In this document: in pieces, positions 48,561-60,400 of the stretch | Layout of the letters: every line of letters begins with the position of its first letter | Position numbering within the stretch: the stretch's first letter is position 1 | DNA from: Symsagittifera roscoffensis | Lineage: Eukaryota; Xenacoelomorpha; Acoela; Convolutidae | Assembly: GCF_963678635.1 (NCBI RefSeq) | Contig: NC_087065.1 | Span: forward strand, 41,047,430-41,111,429 | DNA: 64,000 bases | Direction: 5' to 3' | Notes under the pieces: model-generated | Seen by the model: only the letters and a program-made list of their open reading frames with translations | What the model was told of the DNA's origin: nothing | Databases searched by the model: none | Made by a program: the position numbers and the translations under genes

Positions 48561-50675
48561 ACATGTATGTTTTTATGGCGCTCCTGGGTGTTATTCTTTC
48601 ATAACATCATGACCGGCGGAACCGTTAACGAGCACTCCGCGCCGAGCGGATGCTCACATTAACGCCCTTAATAGGCCTAAACTGCCGGGGCGGAAGGGTA
48701 GTTCGGAAAGCGGAAGCCTTCCGGATTACCGTGAATAGTTTTTTAACCTAGTTAAGACCGAAAATTCACGAACCAGGAAGGGTGGGGGGAATCATGAACC
48801 CCTCATCCCCTGAGTGGTTTGTGACCAAAAACACTTAAAGATATCAGCAAAACCAAACAAAAAGTAGTATAGTACCCAAGAAAAACAAAAAACATAAAAA
48901 ATAACCGAAAAAACCAAAAACAGTAAAAAAACAAAAAAATCAGTAGAAATCATCCCCCCAGACAAGATGTGATTCAACCCCCCCGTTTGTTGTTGATAGA
49001 TATATTGTTGTTACAGGCATTTATATCAGTCAGGATCGTTACGATCAATTTTGTAGCCCGTTTGTGAGGCTTGTACTGTAGGGTTATTTGAGCATTTAAG
49101 CACGTTAATGATAAATTGCGCTCAATCCGGAAGGGTCAGCTGATTTGCGCTCAATTCGGAAGGGTCTTGGGTGAAGACCGATCCGGCAAGCAGTTCAAGG
49201 AGCAACAAGAAGGGGCTCAACGACAACAACAATCGACTGTTGGGTATCGTTAACAAGTTTTGTATCCCTTTTGGTACAAAAAGTAAGATAGTAATCTGTG
49301 GAGGGCTCGACAGTGCTGCACTGTAGTGACCCTTCACCGAACTGCGAATATCCGAGTTAAGCACCTTAATTCGGATAATAAACAAACCCGGAGGGGTATA
49401 GTATTACTAATATTATTATTCATATAGCCTATATTAACAGTCACATATCGTTTTTCAGTGAAAAACAACGAAAACAGACCGGTTTTTAGGGTCAAAATAG
49501 CGATATTTTGATTCCCCCACAAGTCGCGATTTTTGAGATATCGATATTTTTTGAAACGGAAAAAAGCGCTAAGTTAGTGTGTTACATCGTAACTGCACTA
49601 CTGTAATAAGTAGAACCGGTTAACTTTAGTTCGGAAGTGGTTGGAACTAGTTTGGTACCAAAAACCAAATTTTCCCAATTTTTGATAGTAAGAAACACTA
49701 AAAATTTAGAAAATTTTTTGAAATTTTTGAGGTAGGACAGTAAAAATAGTTGTTCGGACAACGTCCACTAGTGAATCTACAAGTCTTAAAATCCGCTACC
49801 CGAAAGCCTTCCTGGTTGCAGAGAAATCGAACATAACGTGTTTGATTTGGTGGATTCATCAATCCGGAGGGGTCCAGGTAGCATAGTTTTTCGCAAAATT
49901 TTTCTACAATAGCGTTTTAGATCGGGTCTTTTGCATTGAACTAGAAGAGTATAGGCCTTCTGAGCTCGGATCAATAATTTTTAGGTCGAAAGGACCAGAT
50001 TTGCGGAAAAAGTTAGGCGGAACCTATAAGTGAGAAAATTTTTTGAGTTCGGAAAAAAGACGTTTTGGTTAATAACTTTGGAACTACTGATCATATCGAG
50101 TTGATCTTGGTACCAATAGATCAGAAATTAGCTGAGCTTACTAATAGGATCAGAAATTTTTCGGAAAAGCGAGCGAGAAAATTTTTTGAGATTGTTTTTA
50201 GCAAATTACACAAATCCGGAGGGGTACACCCTTCACGTTTTATAAATTTTTCTGAAAAACCCTTATACCCCTACCAAAAGTTGATAGCGATTGAACTAAG
50301 TAACTTAGGACAGTTCTAGACAAAAAGGGAAGGCTGAAGGCACAAGACAACCATAATAGAGTCGAAGTTAGGCAAGTGATAAGACCCTTCACCGTTAGTG
50401 TGAATTGTCAAATAAGTGCCTTAACTTCAATCCGGAGGGGTCTAGGAAAGGACCCTATACCCTTCCCAGTTAATTCAAACAGCATAAAAGCAACGCAGAA
50501 CGTATCCGGAGGGGTATCAGCTGAAATTAAGAAAACTACGGAAAGCTACTTTGACAGAGCTAAGGGCTCCGAATCCGGAGGGGTCTACTTTCCACAAAAC
50601 CGGAGGGGTCCCAATCCGGAGGGGTCTATATTCTGACAGTCCGGAAGGGTCCTATTTGTGCCAATCCGGAGGGGT
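48084..50675 (+). repeat. Dispersed 13-bp motif, AATCCGGAGGGGT-like, at least 13 copies
   Basis: Copies on the plus strand start at 48084, 49124, 49153, 49385, 49861, 50213, 50429, 50504, 50572, 50597, 50613, 50638 and 50663. The core is CCGG(A/G)GGGT preceded mostly by AAT. Seven fall within 247 bp (50429-50675). Spacing is irregular, so this is not a simple tandem minisatellite. Confidence 0.85.
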
Positions 50676-51452
50676 ATTATTTTATTAAGGACTTAGGTAA
50701 ACGAAAGAAAGACTAAAAAGCGAGAGGTATTAGGTTATTAATACACAGGCTAGGTATCAGTGACTGCACTGGTAACTTGCCTCTCAAAAAGAACCAGACT
50801 AATACAAAACAGGTCCGAACTCGGATATTCGCGACACTAAGTCTAAATTAAAAAGAGCGTGACTCATTGGTGTGGATTGAAACATAATACGTTTTTGGGG
50901 AAAGTGACTGCCCTGAGGATTTTAGTAGGTCTAGCTCGGGCAGTCCGAAGGCAGATAGGTAACACAGTACTCGGTGGGTGCAATAGACGCCCACTTGAGA
51001 AAATTACTGCCTTCAAAGTTTTGTCTGTTTGGTGCAGCACCAAGCAGGGAAAGCTTTTTCTTTAAAAGACAGGTTCGACTATTGTACTGCGACCGACTAA
51101 GAGTACAAGACACATACGTTTTTTTATATATACATTCATATTGTGTCAATATATATTTTTTGTTTTTGATTTTAAATCAACCTAAACTGTGCTTGATTGG
51201 GTAGTGACTACACTATCTTTTAAATTGACTGATAACATCATATTGTGCTAGTTTCCAGATCTTTGGACCGATAATCGGCTAGTGTGAATAAATTTTATAC
51301 AAACTGTACTCTGACAACATACAGGGATTCGTGGTCACTATTTAATAGAATCTGGTGATATTTATTGTGTTGTGTCATTATTATTGTTAATAAAACTATA
51401 AGGTCTCTAGCAATTGAGTCAAGAGTAGGCATAGGAAAGTGACAAATAAAGA
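48561..51452 (+). other. 5' leader of the plus-strand element
   Basis: Non-coding sequence whose homology to the minus-copy leader is interrupted by an extra segment at about 50065-50690. It includes an A-rich run (48870-48950), the motif cluster and a conserved hairpin near 51027. A TAA lies two codons before the polyprotein ATG, so the leader is not read in frame. I could not place LTR ends or a primer-binding site with confidence. Confidence 0.7.
51027..51045. promoter_or_regulatory. Conserved 19-nt hairpin in the leader
   Basis: GTTTGGTGC-A-GCACCAAGC is a near-perfect inverted repeat with a one-base centre, about 400 bp before the polyprotein start. The minus copy has the perfect version at 43260-43278. 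It contains TGG followed by GC-rich sequence, so a tRNA primer-binding site is conceivable, but the self-complementarity makes that unsure. Confidence 0.4.
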
Positions 51453-54400
51453 ATGAGTTTAGACAAGTCAAGGATACCAAAACGAGGTAATAGCTCTAGG
51501 AAATTCATACCTGAAAAGCAAAGAAAAACGATGACCGATCCTTTTGTGGATTGGATCAAGCGAACCCGGTCCGATAAAGAGGGGACGGTTTCAGGCAGAA
51601 TGGTTGAAACGAGAAGTCAAAAGACCTCAGAAGAGCGAAGAGAACTGTTAGAAGTGGAGGTCAATACGGACCATACCATGAACGACAACCAGGGAGTAAA
51701 TGGACTGGAAGGGAGAGGCAGAAGGCTGGCGAGTGAATCTACTCCGGTAGAACAAGGCCATGATTTTGCCACTTCCACCGGGACGTTGGATCGAGAGGAG
51801 ATGTCGGAACTGTCCGACATCTCAACTGAAGTAACGGCAACTAGAAGATCTCCGACAGACAACACTATGATGGCAAGCGGAACTGGAAAACAAACAACCT
51901 CATCATCGTTCTCAGAAAGAATGAAGAACACCTTCGGAAACATCTTTCCATTCAGCATGGGAGGAGGAGCAGGAAACGATGGGGAGTCCCAGGAGGAAGA
52001 GGATGAAGAGGAGCAAGGGGACTTTGGATCTCAAGTCAGTCTCAATAGTTCGATCCAGGAGAGTGAGGCACACGTCGGAAGAGAGACTGGAACCATGGAT
52101 AAATTTGGTGTAGTGACAACGATAAGCAAAGAGGCAAACACGCCGGGCCAGTCGAAGGACTTCACGATTAGGACAAGTTCGGAGCCACAACCTGAAGAGA
52201 GTAGAACCAGAGGGCTTGGCAACGCGTTAGCGGATCCTGAAATAAATAATGATAAAACGTCAAGACAGAGAGTCAAGGCCCGGATCTCTACCAGCACGAA
52301 GCTACCTGGGACCGACAGAGTTACACCACCACTAGTGACGCCACTCATGGATAACGGGGCAGCACTAGAGGAAGCCTTAAACAACATAGTGGGCAGTTTA
52401 GGAGAACAAAATGAACAGATGTCGATAAGGATGAGTGAACTGGAAAGAGCAGTTCACATTGAAAGAGAAAGTCTGCGGGTAGAAATAAACCGCAACAGAC
52501 AAGAAGTTGACAGAAGCGAAAAACGCTTGAAAGAAAGAACGGACGAACATATGACGAGGAACTTGTCGCGAATGACAAGAGAGGCGGAACAGAGGGAGTT
52601 ACGCTTAAGAGCCGACATGGAGAAGTTAAGAATTCAGCAAGAGCAGTCTCTTGGGTCTCTTGACACAAAGATAGACGCGATGATGGAGAGGCGAACGCAG
52701 GCTATCATGGATAGGTTGGACGGGCTACTAAGCAGCAAGAGTGGACCAAAAGAAGGAGAGCCGAACTCGGGAGGTCCCAGCAGGGAACCGAGGGTGAACT
52801 TCAATGAACATCAAAGGAGGAAGACAAATGGATCCACTAGAGGCAGGGGCAGTTCATCAGGCTATGCCACAAGGGGTAATACAGCATGGGGCCCGAACAG
52901 TAGAGCAAGTTCAACGGGGAACAGACAAACCTCGAACGAACGACCAACGCAAAGCACACATGCGACCGGGAGAAGCGATTCTGGCAACATGGGGCATACA
53001 AGCCCGAGGAGGAGTCACATGGGCCAAGCGGGAAACGCTCATGGTGATTCGGATTGCAGGGATGCACAGCACACAGAGCCTTCGACAAGGTGTGAGGACA
53101 CTCAGGCGGGACACTCAAGGGATGCTACGGCAATGGCCACAGCATTTGAACCCCTGAACAGGTCTTTGGAGACATTCCTGACGCGGTTATCTAGAACCAA
53201 TGAACGCAGTGAAAAGTCCAGAAGAGTCTTTAAGAAGCCAAGATGCTACAAGGACGAATCTGATGGCTGTATTGATACCTGGATAGAGGTAATGAAGCTG
53301 CATTTCGAGGAAGAGGACTTGTCGGAGAGACAGGAATGCAGCGCGCTCACCAGCAACTTAGAAGGGACAGCCCTGAACTGTGTCATGGCTAAGAAACAGT
53401 ATCAACGTGACACTGCTGAGAAAATCTTCGAAATCTTGTTAAACCGTTTCGGATCAGGGGTGCAGGGGCACCAGGCGATGATGCGCTTCGAGAAACGGAG
53501 GCAACGAGAAGATGAAACAATAGACAAGTTTCTCGATGATTTGGAAATGCTGAGAAGACGCAGCCAACCGGATGAGTCAAACCGAAGGATGAACCTGGCC
53601 GTAGCCTCAAAATTCATCGATGGTGTGAAAAATGATGAACTTCGTACGATGCTAGCAACGCATTACACACCACTATCAACTAATGCGCCAACACCGGAGG
53701 AGTTGAGGCTCAAATCAAAAGAGTATCTTTTGTTGAAACCTCCTTCGAGATCTGGATATTACAAGAACAATTATGGCAATTTTAACAACGGACCAGCTAA
53801 CCAAGGGAACAATTGGTACAAACCGAGGGATGATATGGACAAGAGACGTTCTTGTGCTAATTGCAGTTCAACAGACCATCATGTGTCAGCATGCCCAGCT
53901 TACAAACAAGGCATGAAAGCAATAGGCTTTAGCCTCGAGGACGAAGATGCGTCAGAGTTGGATCATGAGGATTTCATGAGAGGAGTAATTGCGAAATTTG
54001 GCCCGAGGTGTTTCTTTTGTAACTTGGAAGGTCATTTTAAATCAGATTGTCCGCAATTCTGGGATGCAGTGGCGGACATCAAGCATCCAAGGCATGAAGA
54101 AGCTTTGTCAGGAGTGAAAGCAAGCAAGGCTCGACTTTTGGGCGAAGCAGAGGCACGCAGGAAGGACAAACCTCAAGAGCTGGCGGCAAAGAAAATGCAA
54201 GCAGTAACAGAAGAAGCACGTGAACCGGAACCAGCAACTGCGGCCGATGACTTCAAGATCGATTATAAGGCAGCCGCAAAGGATGCTTTAAATAGAGTAC
54301 AGCAGGAATTGGTGACGAAAGAGATCGAACAAAAAGTGAAACTTGAACTGGAAAATGAAAAGCTTCAGGAGCAACTGAATACCTTCGAGGCAACGGAGTT

Positions 54401-57400
54401 CGAAGAGACGAAAACACCAAGCAGTTTAGATATGAAACTTAAAGTGATCTCCGGTAAGAGGTTCGGCATGGCGCCGCAGGGAAAGAAGATACAGTCGATA
54501 ATCTCAGTGGCTGGACACCAGGTAATAAGAAATTTGAGTGAACCATCAGAGTTCACTTTAATGCATTTGGACACATATGCAGATTATCTGAGGCAGGTGG
54601 AGCCACGCACTGAGTCGAGAGCTGTGCGAGCACTACTAACGACGGGTGGCCCTCGCATGAAGAAACTTCATGGACGCTACTTGGAGGTCTATGGGCCGTA
54701 TCAAATAATGCTGAACGTGGATGGAATCAGCATCTACACCAGGACTTACATAACAACAGATGATGACCAAATGGGGCAGATCTATTTGGGTGAAGAGGAA
54801 CTCAAAGTCCGCAGGATAGGCCATGACGCCATGATGGAACAAGACGCGGTACATATTGGATATGAAGCAGATGTGACAGCACACCTGCTTGACACCAACG
54901 GAACAAAAATCGGAGTCACAGGGCTTCTGGACACAGGCGCGGTGGTGAGTGTGATGCCGATAAAAACCTGGGAGAGAATGGGCTTCACGCGGGAAGATCT
55001 GATTCCTACGAATCTCCGACTAGCCGCTGCAAATCGAGGAGCTATCTACGTAGCCGGAAGAACACCGGTGACGGTCCTTCACATGGGAGGACGGAACCTT
55101 TGGATGAGCTTCCTGGTGGTAGAGAATCTGGACGACGCCGACCAATTCATCTTGGGCAGAGATTTTGTCAGGAATTTTGACGTGATGATTGACTTGAACA
55201 ACGGTCTAATACGGATTAGAAACCCGGACCGAAAGTATGTTAAGAGACCAGTTAATAGGATAATAACAGATGAAAATAAGGTACCAGTTTTTTTGGATAG
55301 AAAAGTAAAGTTACAACCAGGACAAGCTGTAGTAGCGATTTTTAGAATGAGAAATTTAAATTCGTTAAGTGATAGTAAACAGGTTTGCTTAGTACCGAAT
55401 CCAAATAGTCAGAGTTCGGTGATTTTAGGCCGGAGCTTCTCGGTAACGCGAAACGGACTGTGTGTCAGTGTGTTGTTGAACACACTGGACACCACGGTTT
55501 CAATCCAGCGTGGAAAGAAGCTTGGTTACGCATTGCCGATGAGGACCGACTATGAGGAGACAGAAAACTCGAAGAAATATAGTGTGAAAGACTGTCCTTA
55601 TCATGCAAATAAAGATAAAATCTTAAAGAGAATTAATGAATTAAAATCTATTCATAAATTGTTTTCAATGAAATCCGAAACGGACGACGGCTTATCAAGC
55701 TGCTCGAATTTTCCGGAACGCCCCTCGTCATATGAACTGGATTCTGACAAACCGGTTTTGCCAGAAATAGAACATTTAAAAGGAAAAATAGGTGAGGGAG
55801 ATTTTGAAAAATTGCGGGACCTCCTAGATCGGAACGCCGAAGTATTTTCAAAACATAAGGCGGACATCGGTTGCTGTAATTTCGTCGAACACGAAATCGA
55901 ACTAGAAGAGGGCGCCGTTCCCCATAGGGAAGGCGCAAGGCGAATGACGCCACATAAATCGGAAGCGTGCCGAGCGGAAATAGAAATGTTGCTTGAATAC
56001 GACATGATAGAACCCTCGAAATCACCATGGGCTTGCGGAGTAGTAATGGCGAAAAAGAAAGGGGGGCAGCTTAGATTTTGTTGCGACTTTCGTTACTTGA
56101 ACGCGGTAACGATTAAAGATGCGTACCCGATACCGCGAATAGACGAGAGCCTATCCAAACTTGGTGATGCAAAGTTCTTCACCACATTGGACTTAGGTTC
56201 TGCCTTCTGGCAGGTTCCTTTGCGGAAAAAGGATAGGGAAAAAAGCGGTTTCGCGTGCGAATTGGGGTTGTACCAGTGGAAGAGGATGCCCTTCGGCTTG
56301 TGCAATGCAACAGCAACCTTTCAAAGGCTGATGGCTCAGGCTTTGACAGGAGTGACCAAAAAGTACGGGAATCTCTTGATGTGCTACGTGGATGACGTAG
56401 TCATAGCGACACCAACCCTGGAGGATCACATTGATCGACTCGATGAGGTCTTCGGATGTATGAAAAGAGCAGGCTTGAAATGCAAACCATCGAAATGTGA
56501 AATCCTTAGGGATTCGATCAAGTACTTGGGAAGAATGGTGGACCGGCATGGTGTGAGGCCAGATCCAGAAGCAGTAGAGGCTGTGCTGACATGGAAAGCT
56601 CCTAGAACGGACACACAGCTCATGAGCTTCCTAGGGTTTGCCAATTACTACCGAGAATTCATAAAAGGATACGCGGACAAGGTGTACCCGATGCAGAAGC
56701 TGATGCGCAACAAAGGGAAAAAGTTCGAATGGAACGATGAGGCACAAGTTGCTTTCGAGAACATAAAGCGGGAACTGTGCGAAGCGCCAGTGCTGGGCAT
56801 GCCTACAGAAAAGGGCATGTATGTTCTCGACACAGACGCATCGGTGGTGGCCATCTCAGGATTCTTGCATCAAGAGCAACAATGGAACGGAAGAACGGTT
56901 TTCCGTCCCATTGCATACGGCAGCAAGGTCTTGAGTGACACAGAGATGAAATATGGCGCACCGAAAGCAGAAATGTTTGCAGTAGTCACCTTCGTGGAAA
57001 AGTACCGTGCATACTTGGGGAGCGCTCCCTTCAAGTTACGCGTGGACAACAGAGCGTTATCCTGGTTGAAGACCTACTCGATGGATCAGAGTTATATTGG
57101 TAGATGGATAGTAAGATTGGATGGCTACCATATGATAATTGAACATAGGATGCGTGATAAACATCAGAATGCTGACAGTCTCAGCAAGAAAACTGAGTTC
57201 TATGAAAGATTGGAGCAGAAGCAGGCCAATCAGGCGGAAGTAAAGGAGGGATTCTCGTTTCTGGACAAAGAAACTTATGAAGCGCTTCCCTTAACGAGAT
57301 GGTTGGATAAGTCTGGACATCCAATTCCGGGGCATCCTGAGTTACCTGTAGAGAAAGCAGCCGAGATAAAGATCCTGTCAAGGGAGGACCCGGTCCCCTT

Positions 57401-60400
57401 GGATTTGTTGCTGCGCTCGAACCTGGTCCAGCAAGAACTCTCTCGCATGAATATAAACAGCCTCTCATTATTGGATAAAACGGTGCAAGTCACACCACAA
57501 GTGATGCGGATACTGGGTGGATTATTAGAAAGAGAAGTGACCAGAGATGACCCCGAGTGGACAGCAGCAGTGGCATCGCTAACAGTCAGTGAGAAAGTGA
57601 AGATCATGCCGTCCAGACAACAGCACGAAGAGAACAAGAGGGATTGTAGGACAATAGTTCAGCAACTAGTATCCTCAATACCCCAGGAGATTTTAACCAG
57701 TACTTCTTACGGACAGAAAGGACGGGAGAGCGGCAAGCAAAAGAAAACTGTCACCTTTGTAGACCGGGAAAAAGAGGGTGAAGAGGTAGAACAAAATCTG
57801 CTGCAAGACTATTTGTCCGGGGAGAAGGATGAGGAGAAAAACCAGCGATCACAAGATCAACACCCGGGACAAGGAAATTTGTCCGGGGAGTCCGAGATAG
57901 ACGAGAAAATTCCTGAGGAGAAGCAGGACCTAGAGAACAAAGTTTTGTCCGGGGAGTTCAGATGGATGCGAAGGAAATACGGACATGATCTGGAGGAGCG
58001 TGCAGTCTCCAGCACAACACCTTCGACGGATGATAAGTCAGAAGGCTCGAGAATGAAGACCTATTCAGACAGGGATTCGACCTCGGGATCAGAACTGTCA
58101 GAACTGGCGATACACACGCTACTAGTGGAAACTCGGGCGAGAAACCTGGACAGAGAGGTGTACCAGGATCCTGACAGTGATCGCTACCTAATACCAAGCG
58201 AAAGAGTCTTTGACAACGCAGCGGATGACTTAGAAACGATAGCGGTATCGAAACGTTCGATAAGCCTGTTGCCGCAGAAAGAGGTAGTCAGGACTGATCT
58301 TCAGCCGTTTCAACAAGAAACACAACCGTTGGCGAAGATTTGGTGCGTTAAGATGGAAGAAGACACACATCAGCCCAACGAGCTGAACAGTCAGATGAGA
58401 GTCATGAAGACGTACTTGAAGGCGAGATACAGACTCTCGGACCTTCTAAGGGCGCAGAGAAATGATCGCATGACAAGCAACCTAAAAAGGTGGATAGAAA
58501 ACGGTGCACCTGACAAAGGTGACCTAGAAGAAGACAGCTATAGGATCCTGAGACAATACTTCATGCAGAAGGAGGGGAGATTATATCTGAACAAGGACGG
58601 GATCGTGGCTTGCAGGAGAAGAGAAGAAGACAAGGTCTTATACAAATATAACGCGATAGTGTTGCCGCAACTCTATCAGACAGAACTATTATTCAGGTCG
58701 CATGATCAGATGGGCCATCAAGGGATCGACAAAGTGTATCAGAGGATCCTGAAGCGCTTTGAGTGGCCTGGAATGAAAAAGGCATGTGAGAAATGGGTAA
58801 CAGCCTGCCTGTCATGCCAACAGGTCAAGGATCCAAGGAAGTTGCGATTTCTTTTACAGTCGATTGAGTCGTCTGAATTCAACGAGGTGGTGCAGATAGA
58901 TCACCAGAAGATATGCATGACAGACAGCGGTTACAACCAAGTCTTGGTCATGATAGATCACTTCACGAAGTATGCAGAGGCCGTGCCCTGCATAACTGCC
59001 TCGGCGGAAGAGACATGCGACCACCTGATCAATACGTGGATAGCAAGACATGGTTGTCCAATGACGTTTCAATCGGACAATGGAACGGCTTTCGTAGGCG
59101 AGCTTACGAAAGAGCTTATGAGACGGTCACAAGTCGCTCAGGCTCACTCCACAACATACCATCCTCAGACGAATGGCTTAGTAGAAAGACAGAATAGGAC
59201 GTTAGTGTCGATGCTGAGGGTATATTGTTCCAGGTACATGACCGATTGGGACAGATACCTTCCACAGGTGATGGGAGCTTATAATAGCACGCAACACTCC
59301 ACCACTGGAGTCAGTCCACACATGATGCTGACGGGACACGAGAAGTCTTTACCTTTGACATTCTTCTACCCAGAGTATGAGGGAAAGAAAACATCCCCAC
59401 AGGTCTACGTGAGGGATGTGATCAGACGCAGACAGGAGTTGAACGACTTGTGTAGACGAAACACTCAGCAGGCACAGGCAAGGCAGAGGAAAAGATTCGA
59501 CAAGAAAGCAGCTGGTTCAAAGGCTTACTCGGTGGGAGACTACGTATGGGTATTTCAGAACGTTATACCACCGAAAGGGACAAAAAAGCTTCTGAAGAAG
59601 TGGAGGGGACCCTTCATGATTACAGAGGTGCACCAAGAGGGACGCTTTTATAGACTGAGTACTGGCCGAGCCGCCCACTACGAGAACAGCAAGCCACACA
59701 ATCCATCGACAGAAGACTGGTGTATACCTGCAGACATGGAAGAAGGGGATTATCTAATGATGGATCCTGCTTGTGAGGTCAATGAAAAAGGCACCAGGGA
59801 GAAGAACGATGGAAACGAAGTCGTAGAGGAAGGTACGGATACACCATTGGACCTGGATCCAAACGAACAGATCGAAGCGGACGATGAAACCTTGCCCTAC
59901 GCAGAGGAAGATTGGCAGGATTCCGAACAGACAGAGGTTCCCAAGAACATGGAACCAGATCTTCCGTTCACGATGCAGACTCGTCAGAAAGACGGGACGA
60001 GACTAAGAAAGAAATACAATCCTTACGGTGACGACTTTGTAGTGGATAGGATAGATCTAAAGAAAATAGTGGAGGAAGTAGTGGGTTTAGAGGAAATAAC
60101 AGTGTCACAGGACATTGACATAGTCGATGATCACAACGATGAGTGGGTTGACGACTGGTCGAAACCCGAGGTGGAGTTCGACGATGAGCAACAGCAGTCA
60201 AATGAACAAGACCTGACGAACCTGCGTGTCTTAGAGTGGCTGAACGAAATGACATCAGACCCTGGAAAGACCAGCGTTACGATTCAAGACGTAGATCGCG
60301 AAAGCGCGAAATACATTAAGACCGAACGAGATGATCCTTCCTGGGCTGCCCAGGAAGGACAACTTCTCATTCCAGCTTCTAATCTTGACTTAATACCCGG

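Noticed and set aside
50065-50319. 84-codon plus-strand frame in the leader as an upstream gene
   Set aside because: It lies in the copy-specific leader segment, has no family resemblance and the frame is not supported by the minus copy.
51030-51048. tRNA primer-binding site starting TGGTGC
   Set aside because: It begins with TGG and is upstream of gag, but it lies inside a hairpin, LTR ends are not resolved and I cannot match it to a specific tRNA; kept only as a hairpin.
52804-53157. 117-codon plus-strand frame and several overlapping minus-strand frames inside gag
   Set aside because: They overlap the continuous polyprotein in other frames and lack any family pattern; treated as shadows.
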